Shown piece after piece: positions 7,554-19,684 of a stretch of 64,000 nt of DNA (within the stretch, counting starts at the first letter, position 1; each line of letters begins with the position of its first letter). The position numbers and the translations under genes were made by a program. Origin of the DNA: Fructobacillus fructosus KCTC 3544 (GTDB lineage Bacteria; Bacillota; Bacilli; Lactobacillales; Lactobacillaceae); assembly GCF_001438695.1 (NCBI RefSeq), contig NZ_JQBH01000009.1, positions 9,401-73,400 of the forward strand, read 5' to 3'. The notes beneath the pieces are model-generated. The model saw nothing but the letters and a program-made list of their open reading frames with translations, did not search any database and was not told the DNA's origin.

Positions 7554-8885
7554 CTAATCTTTTTTCTGTGCCCACTTGGGCTTGCCCTTGTTTTTCTTTT
7601 TACGGGCCTGGTGTTTTTGCTTGGTCTTTTTAATGGCTTTTGGATCGTCTACTTTCTTAGCTGCGGCTTTTCGAGCGGCAAAACCCTTTCCCGGTGTTTT
7701 AACAGAAGCCGGCTTCGCTTTTTTCGTTAAGGCCACTGTAACGGCGGCCGGTTCATCCGCTGGTCGATTTTCAGAAACCGTTGCTGCTTTTTTCTTTTTA
7801 TCAGCTACTGAAGCCCAAGAAAACTTGGTCAATTCCAATTCATCTGGCAAGTACTGCTTTAACAAGCGAATATCGTGGTCGTTTCCAAGGGTCAAAACCT
7901 GGCCCTTTTCACCAGCACGTCCTGTTCGGCCAGAGCGATGGAGATAAGTGGTCAAGTTGCGCGGTACCTGGGCATTAACCACCAGGGGCAACCCGGTAAT
8001 ATCCAAACCACGACCAGCAACATCTGTTGCCAAAAGTAAGTCAAGGTCACCTTTTTTGAAAGCCTTCAAGGCGTCGGCGCGCTTCAAGTGTGATTTTTCG
8101 TTGTTTCCCACCGACATGACGGAGGCGTGTTCGTGACGCAGAGCGGCCTGAGCGGCTACCAAAGCATTGATGGAGTTGAAAAAGACCAGGGCCTGAACGT
8201 GCCGTCGGGCTAATTCAATCAACACCTTATGGTTGGCGCGCCCGTCCACATGTAAATAGGTATGGGCAATGGTTTCGGGTGATCGCTGGCCAACAGAAAC
8301 TGGCTTCACCGCATGACCAAAGAGTCGCTCAACCCAAGCTAAATCCACGCCAGAGGTTGCCGAAAAGAGGCAGACCTGCTGCAAATCTGGCAGCGAATCA
8401 GCCAACTTTGCCAATTCCGCCTCGTGCTCCTCCGTCAAAGTCGCGTCCGCCTCGTCCACAACGAGCATGGAAAAGTCCTTGGTTTTCAAGGCCTTGCCGT
8501 CAATCATTGTTTGGATACGACCAAGCGTTCCCACGACGACAGCGGGCTTTTCTTTCTTGAGTTTATCCGCCTGACGTTTTCCATTGGCACCACCAATGAG
8601 CGCAGCGACTTTGACACCGATTAGCGCCGCATAGGGCCGAATTACCTGTGCCAGTTGGGCGCCCAATTCCTGGGAAGGCGCTAAAATGAGCAATTGGTGC
8701 CCCTTTTTAGCCAAGTCTAGTCGAGATAACAAGGGCAAAGCAAAGGCCAAGGTCTTTCCAGAGCCAGTCGGAGCCAAGCCAAAAAGCGACTGCCCCTCAG
8801 AAAGCGGACCAAAGAGCGCTTCTTGAATGGCCGTCTTGGATTCAAAATGCTGGTTAAATTCTTGTTTAAGTTCAGGTAAAATCAT
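7554..8885 (-). CDS. DEAD-box RNA helicase (CshB-like)
   Basis: 443 residues from the ATG chosen here, which has GGAG six bases upstream; a TTG four codons earlier is less likely. All core motifs are visible: motif I APTGSGKT, motif Ia, motif II VVDEAD, motif III SAT, and motif VI HRSGRTGRAG. After the two RecA domains comes a lysine-rich tail of about 80 residues, probably an RNA-binding extension. The likely role is ATP-dependent RNA unwinding in ribosome assembly, mRNA decay or cold adaptation. Assignment to CshB rather than another DEAD-box subgroup is tentative. Confidence 0.92.
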   Translation of the reverse strand: MILPELKQEFNQHFESKTAIQEALFGPLSEGQSLFGLAPTGSGKTLAFALPLLSRLDLAKKGHQLLILAPSQELGAQLAQVIRPYAALIGVKVAALIGGANGKRQADKLKKEKPAVVVGTLGRIQTMIDGKALKTKDFSMLVVDEADATLTEEHEAELAKLADSLPDLQQVCLFSATSGVDLAWVERLFGHAVKPVSVGQRSPETIAHTYLHVDGRANHKVLIELARRHVQALVFFNSINALVAAQAALRHEHASVMSVGNNEKSHLKRADALKAFKKGDLDLLLATDVAGRGLDITGLPLVVNAQVPRNLTTYLHRSGRTGRAGEKGQVLTLGNDHDIRLLKQYLPDELELTKFSWASVADKKKKAATVSENRPADEPAAVTVALTKKAKPASVKTPGKGFAARKAAAKKVDDPKAIKKTKQKHQARKKKNKGKPKWAQKKD

Positions 8886-8927
8886 GCGTTTCTCCAAAAA
8901 TACGGTTCCCTCATCGGCTTTTTTCTG

Positions 8928-8957
8928 CTAAAAAAACCCGGTCGCCCAGGTTTTTTC
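8928..8957 (-). terminator. Terminator after obg
   Basis: A GC-rich imperfect hairpin (ACCTGG...CCGGGT with one mismatch) is followed on the minus strand by seven Ts, directly after the obg stop codon. Confidence 0.7.
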
Positions 8958-10277
8958 TTAATCAGAATATTCAAAGACAAAGTTTGTGTTGTTAATGCGG
9001 ACGTCATCGCCATCCTTTGCACCGGCTTCGCGGAGCTTGTCGTCAACGCCCATGTGGCGTAACTGGCGGGCAAAACGCATAACGGTTGCTTCACGCTGTA
9101 GGTTTGTCATCGCTGCCAACTTCTCGACCTCAGGTCCAGAAATCAACCAGCACTTCAGCTCAGCATTCCAATCAACGGAAATGTCGGCTTCCTTCTCCTC
9201 ATACTTATACAACTTGTCGTCCGAATCAGTTTCTTCTTCCAACTTGTAAGATTCAGGAACGGGAGCCTTATCCAGCATATCTGCGGTTTCACGAAGAAGT
9301 TCATCAACGCCTTGATGCGTGACGGCAGAGATTGCCATGATTTTAGGTTCGGTCTTCAAACCAGAATCAGCCTTAACCTGCCGAACAAAATCCTCATACA
9401 GACCTTCAGAATCGGGCATATCCATCTTCGTTGCCACAACAATTTGTGGCCGTTCTAAGATAGTTTCATCGTATTGTGCCAATTCCGTCAAAATCTTACG
9501 GTATTGCGTGTAGGGATCTTGTCCCTCAATACCAGACATATCCACGAGATGCAGGATAACACGAGTCCGCTCGACGTGACGTAAGAACTGGAAACCAAGA
9601 CCCACACCTTCCGAAGCCCCTTCAATCAATCCTGGCAAATCAGCCATGACAAAGTCGCGGTCATCCGGCAGACGAACCATTCCAATGTTTGGGTTAATCG
9701 TCGTGAAATGATAAGCAGCAATCTTTGGCTTGGCGTTCGACACAACGGAAAGCAAAGTCGACTTTCCAGCTGATGGAAAACCAACAAGTCCGACGTCAGC
9801 CAAAACACGCAGTTCCAACTTAATGTGACGAACCTGACCCGGTTCTCCGTTTTCTGACAATTCGGGTGCTGGGTTAGCAGGAGTGGCAAAGTGGATGTTT
9901 CCACGACCACCACGGCCACCACGGGCAACTAACAACGTTTGCCCCTCATAAACCATGTCGCCTAGGAATTCACCCGTATCGGCATCGGTGACAATGGTCC
10001 CTTGGGGAACATAGATCACCTTATCTTCTGCTGAAGCCCCGGTCATCCCCTTTGTACCACCTTTCCCACCCGACTGGGCCTTAAAGTGGCGGTTATAACG
10101 AAAGTCCATCAACGTGCGGAGGCCTTCATCAACCTTCAAATAAATGGAGCCACCATGGCCACCATCACCACCGAAGGGACCGCCCATGGCAACAAACTTT
10201 TCATGTCGGAAGGAGACGATTCCATCGCCACCCTTACCGGCTTTTAATTCTACTTGTGCTTGATCAACAAATGCCAT
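8958..10277 (-). CDS. obg: GTPase Obg (CgtA)
   Basis: 439 residues with the three-part Obg layout: an N-terminal glycine-rich Obg fold (residues about 1-158), a GTPase domain (G1 [10 protein letters not shown]2 T in HFTTINP, G3 [10 protein letters not shown]4 TKMD) and a C-terminal OCT domain ([18 protein letters not shown]). It acts in late 50S subunit assembly and stress control. It is monocistronic: a 189-nt spacer with AT-rich sequence lies upstream and a terminator follows. The ribosome site AAAGGAGAGAG is strong. Confidence 0.97.
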   Translation of the reverse strand: MAFVDQAQVELKAGKGGDGIVSFRHEKFVAMGGPFGGDGGHGGSIYLKVDEGLRTLMDFRYNRHFKAQSGGKGGTKGMTGASAEDKVIYVPQGTIVTDADTGEFLGDMVYEGQTLLVARGGRGGRGNIHFATPANPAPELSENGEPGQVRHIKLELRVLADVGLVGFPSAGKSTLLSVVSNAKPKIAAYHFTTINPNIGMVRLPDDRDFVMADLPGLIEGASEGVGLGFQFLRHVERTRVILHLVDMSGIEGQDPYTQYRKILTELAQYDETILERPQIVVATKMDMPDSEGLYEDFVRQVKADSGLKTEPKIMAISAVTHQGVDELLRETADMLDKAPVPESYKLEEETDSDDKLYKYEEKEADISVDWNAELKCWLISGPEVEKLAAMTNLQREATVMRFARQLRHMGVDDKLREAGAKDGDDVRINNTNFVFEYSD

Positions 10278-10423
10278 GAACCGGTCTCTCTCCTTTTATT
10301 CATTCGTGTTACAGACATTTAAGTATATCACGGAACCAACTGTCTGCCTAGCGCTAAAAGTGCAATATAAAATTAATTATACGCTAAATTTCCAAAATGA
10401 AAAAGTCATTCTTCGATGAATCA

Positions 10424-10454
10424 AAAAAGTTGGTAAGCCATACTTACCAACTTT
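10424..10454 (-). terminator. Terminator after uvrC
   Basis: A perfect 12-bp stem (10426-10437 with 10443-10454) with a 5-nt loop, followed on the minus strand by a T run. Confidence 0.9.
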
Positions 10455-10466
10455 CGTTATCTCGAT

Positions 10467-12266
10467 TTATTTCTCCACCTTCGACTGTGACAACGACCAG
10501 TGGACCAATTGAGCGGTCTTCTTAGAAAGACCAAGCGCTTGTAGTTCTTCAGGCGCAGCCGCTTCAATTTTTGACAGCGAACCAAAGTTCGTCAAGAGTT
10601 TCTGTCGCGTCTTTGGTCCCACGCCCGAAATGGCATCAAGACGGGATGCCAAGGACTTTTTCGAACGGGACTTCCGATGGAAGGTAATGACAAAACGGTG
10701 CACTTCGTCTTGTATCCGCTGTACAAGGAAGAAACCTTGTGAATGGTGGTCTAAATGAACCACCTCCTCCGTTTTACCGGAGATTAGGTCCGCTGTTTTG
10801 TGCTTTTCATTCTTAACCATTCCAGCAATCGGGATGTCCAAACCTAATTCATCCTCCAAAACTTCCTTGGCGGCGTGTAATTGAGCGATTCCCCCATCCA
10901 TCAAGATTAGGTCAGGTAGCTCATCATGCTCCTTTAGCAGACGGGAATACCGCCGGCGAATGACTTCTTGGGTTTCCAACCACTCGTCGGCATGGTTCGT
11001 GGAACGAATCTTGTACTTACGGTATAGATCCTTGTTTGGCCGGCCATCCTCGAAAACAACCATGGCTGAAACAATTTCATCCCCCTGTGTATGGGAGTGG
11101 TCGAAGGCTTCAATCCGGTGCCCCATGGAAATACCAAGGGCATCGGTCACTTCTTTCATGGCCTGGGTTGTCTTTTGCTCGTTTAATTCCATCAAACGGA
11201 ACTTTTCTTCCAAGGCAATCCGGGCGTTTTTTTCAGCCAAGTCCAACAAATCCTTCTTCTCCCCACGAACCGGTGTCCGAACGGGCAAGTCCAACGCCTG
11301 ACTCAAGAGTTCCTTGTCCACTACCTTGGGCACTAAGACTTCTTTTGGCTTTTGAATGTTTTTTTGCAAATAAAACTGCTGAATAAAAGTTGTCAGCTCG
11401 TCAATGCCATCCGACACGACGGCAAAAGTCTGTTTTGATTGACGAATCAAACGGGCCTGCCGGAGAAAGAAGACGGAAACCGTCATCCAGCCCTTATCCA
11501 TGTAAAAGTTAAAGAGATCGCGTGGCGTTGAGTCTTTGGACAACATCCGCTGACTTTCCACCGTCTCATCGATATACTTCAGTTGATCGCGCAAATCGGC
11601 GGCTCGTTCAAATTCCATGCTGTCGGCGGCTTCACCCATTTCCTTTTCTAGACGCTTTTTGACGACTTTGGTATCGCCGGACAAAAAGCGCTTAATGCGA
11701 TCAACTTGGGCATCGTATTCGGCCATCGGTACGGATTTAAAGCAAGCCCCCAAGCACTGACCCATTGAATAGTAGAGACAGGGGCGACCTTGCCGTCCCT
11801 TACACCGACGCAATGGGTAGTTTTTCTCCAAGAAATGAAGGGTTTCTTGGGCCGCATAGACGTTGGGATAGGGACCAAAGTAAAAGGCGCCATCCTTTTT
11901 CACTTCCGACACCAAAGCCAGACGCGGATTCCGTTCCTGTGTAATCTTAATGTAGGGGTAACCCGTCCCGTACTTCAACCGAATGTTGTAGTATGGTTTG
12001 TACTTTTTAATCAACTCGTTTTCGAGCAAAAAAGCTTCTTTATCCGAGTTGGTCACGATAAAGTCAAAATCAACAATGTTTTGGACCAGTTCGGCTGTCT
12101 TTCCCTCATGATCCTGCTTAAAATAAGACCGAACGCGGTTCTTCAAGTTTTTGGCCTTACCGACATAAATAATTTTGCCGGTATAGTCCTTCATTTGATA
12201 AGAACCTGGCTCCGCCGGTAAAAGGGATAATTTATCCTCAATATGTTTTGAAGTTTTTGCTAACAT
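10467..12266 (-). CDS. uvrC: Excinuclease ABC subunit C
   Basis: 599 residues, the usual length. It has an N-terminal GIY-YIG nuclease domain (GSYQMKDYTGKIIYVGKAKN), a UVR domain that contacts UvrB (ERAADLRDQLKYI, near residue 220), the C-terminal RNase H-like endonuclease with RIEAFDHSHTQGDEIV, and a helix-hairpin-helix end (LDAISGVGPKTRQKLL). It makes both incisions in nucleotide excision repair. A TATAAT directly after the pyrG terminator may be its promoter. The SD AAAGGA is rather far (13 nt) from the ATG. Confidence 0.96.
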   Translation of the reverse strand: MLAKTSKHIEDKLSLLPAEPGSYQMKDYTGKIIYVGKAKNLKNRVRSYFKQDHEGKTAELVQNIVDFDFIVTNSDKEAFLLENELIKKYKPYYNIRLKYGTGYPYIKITQERNPRLALVSEVKKDGAFYFGPYPNVYAAQETLHFLEKNYPLRRCKGRQGRPCLYYSMGQCLGACFKSVPMAEYDAQVDRIKRFLSGDTKVVKKRLEKEMGEAADSMEFERAADLRDQLKYIDETVESQRMLSKDSTPRDLFNFYMDKGWMTVSVFFLRQARLIRQSKQTFAVVSDGIDELTTFIQQFYLQKNIQKPKEVLVPKVVDKELLSQALDLPVRTPVRGEKKDLLDLAEKNARIALEEKFRLMELNEQKTTQAMKEVTDALGISMGHRIEAFDHSHTQGDEIVSAMVVFEDGRPNKDLYRKYKIRSTNHADEWLETQEVIRRRYSRLLKEHDELPDLILMDGGIAQLHAAKEVLEDELGLDIPIAGMVKNEKHKTADLISGKTEEVVHLDHHSQGFFLVQRIQDEVHRFVITFHRKSRSKKSLASRLDAISGVGPKTRQKLLTNFGSLSKIEAAAPEELQALGLSKKTAQLVHWSLSQSKVEK

Positions 12267-12292
12267 AGGTCCATTATATCCTTTCCCGACTA

Positions 12293-12318
12293 AAAAGACC
12301 GCCCAAGAGCGGTCTTTT
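12293..12318 (-). terminator. Terminator after pyrG
   Basis: A 10-bp stem, AAAAGACCGC/GCGGTCTTTT (12293-12302 and 12309-12318), with a 6-nt loop; the T run lies inside the 3' arm, so it may work in both directions. Confidence 0.85.
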
Positions 12319-12347
12319 ATTCAGTCCAACTGAATTGAATTAGTCCA

Positions 12348-14006
<1,659 letters not shown>

Positions 14007-14040
14007 TCATCCCGATGGGTTTCGGTCAATCGTTATATAT

Positions 14041-14074
14041 AAAATAGAAAAACTCCCAAGCAATGGCTTGGGAG
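14041..14074 (-). terminator. pyrG leader attenuator hairpin
   Basis: A 9-bp stem (CTCCCAAGC/GCTTGGGAG, 14053-14061 and 14066-14074) followed by TTTTTCTATTTT on the minus strand, about 70 nt before the pyrG start. The 5' arm read in the transcript begins GCTCCC, a pyrimidine-rich stretch that a poly-G 5' end could capture to block terminator formation. Confidence 0.88.
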
Positions 14075-14104
14075 CTATAAACGTATTCACATTAAATGTG
14101 AGCC

Positions 14105-14140
14105 CTAATATATATTACTGATTGCCCAAGGGGTTGTCAA
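14105..14140 (-). promoter_or_regulatory. pyrG promoter with GGGC start
   Basis: Minus strand: TTGACA (14140-14135), a 17-bp spacer, TAATAT (14117-14112), 6 nt, then GGGCTC starting at 14105. Starting at this G matches the Bacillus subtilis pyrG start (GGGCUC), where low CTP makes RNA polymerase stutter and add extra Gs that form an antiterminator. The transcript from 14105 to the ATG at 13973 is about 132 nt and contains the attenuator hairpin. Confidence 0.82.
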
Positions 14141-14180
14141 GAAATTTTGGTCAAAGTCTGGCAAACCCTCTAGACCAATT

Positions 14181-14810
14181 TTAGCCCTGCCAATTCCAGG
14201 GATTTTCATGCCAAGATTGGAAGGATGCGACTTTTTCAGCCGACAGACCCGTCCGTTTCAGATAGGAAGACAAAAGGGCGGAATAGGTAATTACCGATTC
14301 AAAAGTCAGCCCGGCTTCCGCAAAGTTTTGCTCGGCATCAGGGAACCCGTATGAAAAGATACTCAAGACACCGCTCACTTGGTAGTCCGCTGCCAAGACG
14401 GCCTTTGCTGCCTTTAATACGGACCCACCGGTTGAAATCAAATCATCAATCAAGAGAACCCGATCGTCCTTTCGAATCACGCCCTCAATTTGACTCTTTG
14501 TTCCGTGATCCTTAGGCTTTGAACGAACGTAGACCATGGGGAGGTCCAGTTCTTCAGCAACTAATGCCGCTTGGGGAATCCCCGCCGTGGCAACACCAGC
14601 GATAACCGTTGTTTTCGGATAGTGCGTGGTCACTAATTTAGCTAATGCCTGTGTAATCGCTCGCCGAGTTTTTGGAAAAGAAATTGTCTGACGCAAATCC
14701 GTGTAGATTGGCGAATGAATCCCGGAGGCAAAGGTGAAGTGCCCCTCCTCCTTAAACTTAACGATATCTTCATCAATTAAATCATTAATAATCGTTTCTT
14801 GTAAAGTCAT
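14181..14810 (-). CDS. pyrE: Orotate phosphoribosyltransferase
   Basis: 209 residues. The PRPP-binding motif VLLIDDLISTGGS and the orotate loop region (VYVRSKPKDHGTKSQIEG) are clear. It makes OMP from orotate and PRPP. It is the last gene of the minus-strand pyrBC-carAB-pyrDFE run, 18 nt after pyrF, with ribosome site AAGGAG. No strong terminator lies between it and the pyrG promoter, so some read-through into pyrG is possible. Confidence 0.96.
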   Translation of the reverse strand: MTLQETIINDLIDEDIVKFKEEGHFTFASGIHSPIYTDLRQTISFPKTRRAITQALAKLVTTHYPKTTVIAGVATAGIPQAALVAEELDLPMVYVRSKPKDHGTKSQIEGVIRKDDRVLLIDDLISTGGSVLKAAKAVLAADYQVSGVLSIFSYGFPDAEQNFAEAGLTFESVITYSALLSSYLKRTGLSAEKVASFQSWHENPWNWQG

Positions 14811-14827
14811 CCTGCACTCCTTTTCGA

Positions 14828-15553
14828 CTAAACCGAATGGCTATTTTGCCAGTCCGCCAAGTAGCATTCGTAGGCCGCTAGCGGTTCTTCACTTTGGTTG
14901 ATTGGCCGACCAACAACAATCGCACTGGCCCCATCCGCCTTTGCCTGAGCGGGTGTGGCCACACGAACCTGGTCCCCGACTTGCGCGTCAGCCATGCGGA
15001 TGCCCGGCACGAGGTAGAAAAAATCATCCCCAACCTGCTGGTGAAGGGCCTTTAATTCCAAAGCCGAACAAACAACGCCATCGCAACCAGCAGACTTTGC
15101 TAGCTGTGCCAATCGAACTACCTGTTCTTCTAATGGCAGACGGCAGTTTTGCTGATTGGCCAAGACATCTTCGGAGATGGACGTTAACTCCGTCACTGCC
15201 AACAGTTTTGGCAGTGGCAAGCCACTCTCGTTTGCCCCCCGCTCCAAACCACGGCGGGCTGCTTCCAGCATGGCTCGTCCTCCGAGTGCATGAACCGTGA
15301 CGTAGTCAACGCCTAAGCGAGCCAATTGCAACATGGCCTGTTCAACCGTATGGGGGATGTCAAAGAGTTTCAGGTCCAAGAAAATGGCAAAGCCACGTTC
15401 TTGCAAGTCCTGTAACACTGCTGCTCCCTCTTTATAATAGAGTTCCATTCCGACTTTGGCCGCCTTACCGCGTCCCGGGGCTAGCGAGTCCGCAAGATCC
15501 AACGCCGCTCGTCGGTTGGACACATCAAAAGCAACCATCAACGACTGATTCAT
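14828..15553 (-). CDS. pyrF: Orotidine 5'-phosphate decarboxylase
   Basis: 241 residues from the ATG with AGGAG five bases upstream; a GTG five codons earlier overlaps pyrD and is less likely. The catalytic DLKLFDIPHTV motif (Lys and Asp pair) and the phosphate-binding IVVGRPI near the C-terminus are intact. It decarboxylates OMP to UMP, completing de novo UMP synthesis. Confidence 0.96.
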   Translation of the reverse strand: MNQSLMVAFDVSNRRAALDLADSLAPGRGKAAKVGMELYYKEGAAVLQDLQERGFAIFLDLKLFDIPHTVEQAMLQLARLGVDYVTVHALGGRAMLEAARRGLERGANESGLPLPKLLAVTELTSISEDVLANQQNCRLPLEEQVVRLAQLAKSAGCDGVVCSALELKALHQQVGDDFFYLVPGIRMADAQVGDQVRVATPAQAKADGASAIVVGRPINQSEEPLAAYECYLADWQNSHSV

Positions 15554-15564
15554 CTTCTCTCCTC

Positions 15565-16500
15565 TCACAGTTCACGCAACTGACCACGAAAGTCAGCGAG
15601 ACGCTCATAACCCTTTTCGGTCATCAATGCTTCCAATTCTTGAGTCAACCGATCGTAGACGCCGAGTCCCTCTTTGATGACCTGTGTTCCAACGGAAACC
15701 ATGTCGGCCCCGCAAAGAATGTGAGCAAAGACATCGGCCCCCGTGGTCACCCCACCAGTTCCAATAATGGCAATGTTATCGTTCAAACGTTGGCGGAGCG
15801 CCCGAACGTTTGCGAGGGCAGTTGGTAAAATCATGGCTCCACCAAGGCCACCAAAGCCACCCTTAGCCTTGGTCACGACCTGTTCCTTGGCCACGTCGAC
15901 AACAAGGCCGTTTCCAACAGAATTCACCGTGTTGACGTGTGTGATGGGAAAGTCGTTTAAGACCGCCGCGATTTGGTCAAAGTGAACAAGGTCAAAGTAT
16001 GGCGGCAGTTTCACTCCAATGGGCTTCGTGAAAAATTCAAAGACCCGTTCTAAGACTTTTCTCGTCGCGACAAAATCATAAGCCGTCTGTGGCTTACCTG
16101 GTACGTTAGGACAAGAAAGGTTCAATTCCGTGATTCCTTGGTATTTTGAATCCTGAATATCACTCAACACTTCAATCACGTCGTCTGCCGAAAGACCAGC
16201 GACCGATAGAATGGTTGGCTTTGCTTTTTCCTGTTGCACGTAATCTAAGTAGAAAGGATAGCCCAAGTTCGGCAAGCCCATCGAATTGATAGATCCGTAT
16301 GGCAAGTCATGGTAACGTGGATTCTCATTACCCTTTCGCGGAAACAGTGTGGCGGATTTGGTCACAATGCCAGCAAGGTTCGAAGTTTTGGCCAAATCAG
16401 CCAATTCGGCACTCGTTTGGCAGTGAATTCCCGAGGCATTCAACAAAGGACCGTCAAAAGTCACGTTGGCAAGTTGCGTCGTCAAATTCTTCTTTGTCAT
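15565..16500 (-). CDS. pyrD: Dihydroorotate dehydrogenase, class 1A
   Basis: 311 residues. The class 1 catalytic cysteine lies in LNLSCPNVPGK; the GSINSMGLPNLG and PIGVKLPPYFD stretches match the homodimeric, fumarate-dependent class 1A enzymes. No pyrK (the electron-transfer subunit of class 1B) is found in the operon, which supports 1A. It oxidises dihydroorotate to orotate in the cytosol using FMN. The start lies just after the carB stop. Confidence 0.95.
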   Translation of the reverse strand: MTKKNLTTQLANVTFDGPLLNASGIHCQTSAELADLAKTSNLAGIVTKSATLFPRKGNENPRYHDLPYGSINSMGLPNLGYPFYLDYVQQEKAKPTILSVAGLSADDVIEVLSDIQDSKYQGITELNLSCPNVPGKPQTAYDFVATRKVLERVFEFFTKPIGVKLPPYFDLVHFDQIAAVLNDFPITHVNTVNSVGNGLVVDVAKEQVVTKAKGGFGGLGGAMILPTALANVRALRQRLNDNIAIIGTGGVTTGADVFAHILCGADMVSVGTQVIKEGLGVYDRLTQELEALMTEKGYERLADFRGQLREL

Positions 16501-16504
16501 CGTT

Positions 16505-19500
16505 TCATTCTCCTAATGCTTGGCTATCGAGGTCAGCGCTTGAAATGGTCATGGCCTGGCAGTAGGCCATGAAGGTGTCGAGGGCGGTCAGAATGGCAAG
16601 GCCGTCGTTCATGGCGAGTTCCCGAACCCGCGCTTTGGCTGCGTTCTTTTGTTCAAGTAGTTCGTTCGTATCAACCACCAAATCGACTTTTCCAGAAGCA
16701 AAACAGTCAATCAACGCTTGTTCATCTGCAATGCGTTCAACCGGCAGCTTTTCTTTAGCTAAAAAGTCAGCCATTGAGCCGGACGCTTGAAAGTGATTGC
16801 CCCTTTCAGCAAGTTGCCGTAAGGCGGGTAAGGCCTCCCGCCTTTCTTTTTCGGACAAGTCCAGATACAGACGTGCCCCTGAGGTTAAGTCCGGTAACTT
16901 TGCCGAGAGAAAGGCTTTTTTCAGGGCTTCTAAGTAGCTGTCCCCCGATCCAATGGCTTCCCCGGTCGATTTCATTTCAGGGCCAAGCGTTTGGTTAATT
17001 TGTGGTAACTTCTCGAAAGAAAAGACAGGTGCTTTGACATGAACTAACTTGGATTCTTCAGCCAGTCCGGAAGTGTAGCCTAAACTCTTCAACGAATGAC
17101 CAAGAGAAACCAGGGTAGCCAACTGTGCCATCGGCACCTTCGTGACCTTGGAGAGGAAGGGAACCGTTCTTGATGCCCGGGGGTTCACTTCAATGACGTA
17201 AGGTTCCTGGTTGTGAATCACAAACTGAACGTTCATCAACCCAACCACCTTCAAGCGCCGGGCCAATTTAGTTGCCGCTAGAATCATCTTTCCCTGAATC
17301 TCTGAGGATAGATGCTGGGGTGGATACACAGCCATTGAATCACCGGAATGGATCCCCGCTCGTTCAATGTGTTCCATGATGCCCGGAATTAACACGTCTT
17401 GCCCATCGGAAATCAAGTCAAGCTCTGCCTCCTCACCCGTCAAATAGGAATCAAGTAAGACCGGATGCGTGCGGGAGACTTTTACCGCTTCTTTCATGTA
17501 GCGTTTTAGTTCAGCATCGTTTTCAAGCACTTCCATTCCCCGACCACCAATCACGTAAGAAGGACGAATGAGCAACGGGTAGCCGATTTGTTCGGCAGCC
17601 TGCTCCGCTTCTTCAACCGTTGTAGCAGACGCCCCTTCTGCCTGGATTAAGCCCAGTTCGTCCATTACCTGATTAAATAAGTCCCGGTCCTCGGCCTGGT
17701 CAATCATGCTAAGATCCGTTCCTAAAATTTTCACGCCAGCCTTGGCCAGCCCTTCAGCCAGGTTAATGGCCGTTTGTCCACCAAACTGAACCAGTACTCC
17801 GAGCGGCTTTTCAAGGTCAACAACGTTCAACACGTCTTCAATCGTCAATGGTTCAAAGTAGAGCTTATCGGAAATGGCAAAGTCGGTCGAAACCGTTTCA
17901 GGATTTGAGTTTTGGATGATGGCTTCAAAGCCGGCTGCCTGCAGGGCCTTTACGGCGTGAACGGTGGCATAATCAAATTCCACTCCTTGACCAATTCGGA
18001 TGGGTCCAGAACCAAGTACCAGCACCGATGGTCGATCAGTTTTCACTGATTCATTCTCCTTCTCATAGGTGGCGTAGTAATAAGGGGTTTTCGATTCAAA
18101 CTCACCAGCCGCCGTATCAACCATCTTATAGACTGGCCGAATCCCGGCCGCTAAACGCCGTTCACGTATGGCTGTTTCACTGGTGTTAGCGAGCTTTGCC
18201 AAAGTCGCATCCGAAAAGCCATAGACTTTCGCCTCTTCCAACAAACGATTGTCTGCTGGCTGTTGTTGAAAAGCCCGTTCAACTTCAACAATGTGTGCCA
18301 ACTTATCCAGGTAAAAGAAGTCAATCTTCGTGATGTCGTGCAGGCTTTCAAGGGACTGCCCCCGCCGAATCAATTCGGTCAAAACGAAGAGGCGGTCTTC
18401 CTGAGCAGGCATCAAAACTGCCAGCAGCTCCTCCGTCGAACGATTCTGGTAGGCTTCCCCCAACAAATCCTTCTGGTCGACTTCTAAAGAACGAACGGCC
18501 TTTTGCAACGATTCTTCAAAAGTCCGGCCAATCGCCATGACTTCACCGGTGGCTTTCATCTGAGTCCCCAGGGTCCGGTCAGCGGCTGGAAACTTATCAA
18601 ACGGAAAGCGCGGTATCTTCGTGACAACGTAATCCAAAGCCGGCTCGAAAACGGCCCAAGTGGTCTTCGTAATCGGATTTTTAATTTCATCCAAAGTCAA
18701 CCCGGTGGCAATCTTAGCGGCCATTTTGGCAATCGGATAGCCTGTTGCCTTGGAAGCTAGGGCAGATGAACGAGAAACGCGGGGATTGACTTCAATGATG
18801 TAGTAGTGGAATGATTCTGGATCTAGCGCCATTTGAATGTTCACGCCCCCCTCGATTTTCAAGGCGCGAATAATCCTCAAGGCGGCGTCCCGCATCATTT
18901 GGTACTCACGATCTGCCAGGGTTTGCGTTGGCGATACAACAATTGAATCACCGGTATGGATACCGACTGGGTCCACGTTTTCCATGCTAGCCACAATCAA
19001 AGCGTTGTCCGATCGGTCACGCATGACTTCAAATTCAATTTCCTTAAAGCCAGCAATGGACTGCTCAATCAACACTTGATTAACTGGTGACAGATCCAGA
19101 CCATGGGTCGCAATGACCTTCAGTTCCGTTTCGTTGTGAACAAATCCACCCCCAGAACCTCCCAGCGTGTAAGCGGGGCGGACAACCAGCGGAAAACCAA
19201 TTCTTTGACCAATCGTCATGGCTTCCTCAAGGTTTTCTGCAATGGCAGATTGCGGAACAGGTTCCTTTAATTCATCCATTAAGTACTTAAACAGTTGGCG
19301 ATCTTCGGCCTGTTCAATGGCCTTCAACTTAGTTCCCAGCAACTCAATGTGCATTTCTTCTAGTAGCTTCGAATCAGCCAGTTCCTTAGCAAGGTTTAAA
19401 CCAGTTTGCCCCCCTAGCGTTGGCAGAATGGCATCAGGCTCTTCTTTTCGAATAATCTTCTTCAAAAAGTCTTTTGTCAGGGGTTCCATGTATACCCGAT

Positions 19501-19684
19501 CAGCCACTTCTTCGTCCGTCATGATGGTAGCCGGATTTGAATTAACTAAAACAACTTCGTATCCCTCTTCCTTTAGGGCGAGACAGGCTTGGGAACCGGA
19601 GTAATCAAATTCCGCCGCCTGACCAATTACGATGGGCCCCGACCCAATTACTAGAATTTTATGCAAGTCGTTACGCTTAGGCAT
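16505..19684 (-). CDS. carB: Carbamoyl-phosphate synthase, large subunit
   Basis: 1059 residues with two homologous synthetase halves: ATP-grasp domains with [12 protein letters not shown] (first half) and [13 protein letters not shown] (second half), and a C-terminal MGS-like regulatory domain from about residue 930. It makes carbamoyl phosphate using ammonia tunnelled from CarA. Its start overlaps the carA stop by 8 nt, so the two are translationally coupled. The position inside the pyr operon points to a pyrimidine-dedicated enzyme. Confidence 0.97.
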   Translation of the reverse strand: MPKRNDLHKILVIGSGPIVIGQAAEFDYSGSQACLALKEEGYEVVLVNSNPATIMTDEEVADRVYMEPLTKDFLKKIIRKEEPDAILPTLGGQTGLNLAKELADSKLLEEMHIELLGTKLKAIEQAEDRQLFKYLMDELKEPVPQSAIAENLEEAMTIGQRIGFPLVVRPAYTLGGSGGGFVHNETELKVIATHGLDLSPVNQVLIEQSIAGFKEIEFEVMRDRSDNALIVASMENVDPVGIHTGDSIVVSPTQTLADREYQMMRDAALRIIRALKIEGGVNIQMALDPESFHYYIIEVNPRVSRSSALASKATGYPIAKMAAKIATGLTLDEIKNPITKTTWAVFEPALDYVVTKIPRFPFDKFPAADRTLGTQMKATGEVMAIGRTFEESLQKAVRSLEVDQKDLLGEAYQNRSTEELLAVLMPAQEDRLFVLTELIRRGQSLESLHDITKIDFFYLDKLAHIVEVERAFQQQPADNRLLEEAKVYGFSDATLAKLANTSETAIRERRLAAGIRPVYKMVDTAAGEFESKTPYYYATYEKENESVKTDRPSVLVLGSGPIRIGQGVEFDYATVHAVKALQAAGFEAIIQNSNPETVSTDFAISDKLYFEPLTIEDVLNVVDLEKPLGVLVQFGGQTAINLAEGLAKAGVKILGTDLSMIDQAEDRDLFNQVMDELGLIQAEGASATTVEEAEQAAEQIGYPLLIRPSYVIGGRGMEVLENDAELKRYMKEAVKVSRTHPVLLDSYLTGEEAELDLISDGQDVLIPGIMEHIERAGIHSGDSMAVYPPQHLSSEIQGKMILAATKLARRLKVVGLMNVQFVIHNQEPYVIEVNPRASRTVPFLSKVTKVPMAQLATLVSLGHSLKSLGYTSGLAEESKLVHVKAPVFSFEKLPQINQTLGPEMKSTGEAIGSGDSYLEALKKAFLSAKLPDLTSGARLYLDLSEKERREALPALRQLAERGNHFQASGSMADFLAKEKLPVERIADEQALIDCFASGKVDLVVDTNELLEQKNAAKARVRELAMNDGLAILTALDTFMAYCQAMTISSADLDSQALGE

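Noticed and set aside
11790-12221. 143-codon plus-strand frame opposite uvrC
   Set aside because: Antisense of a conserved gene, no ribosome site, no family resemblance.
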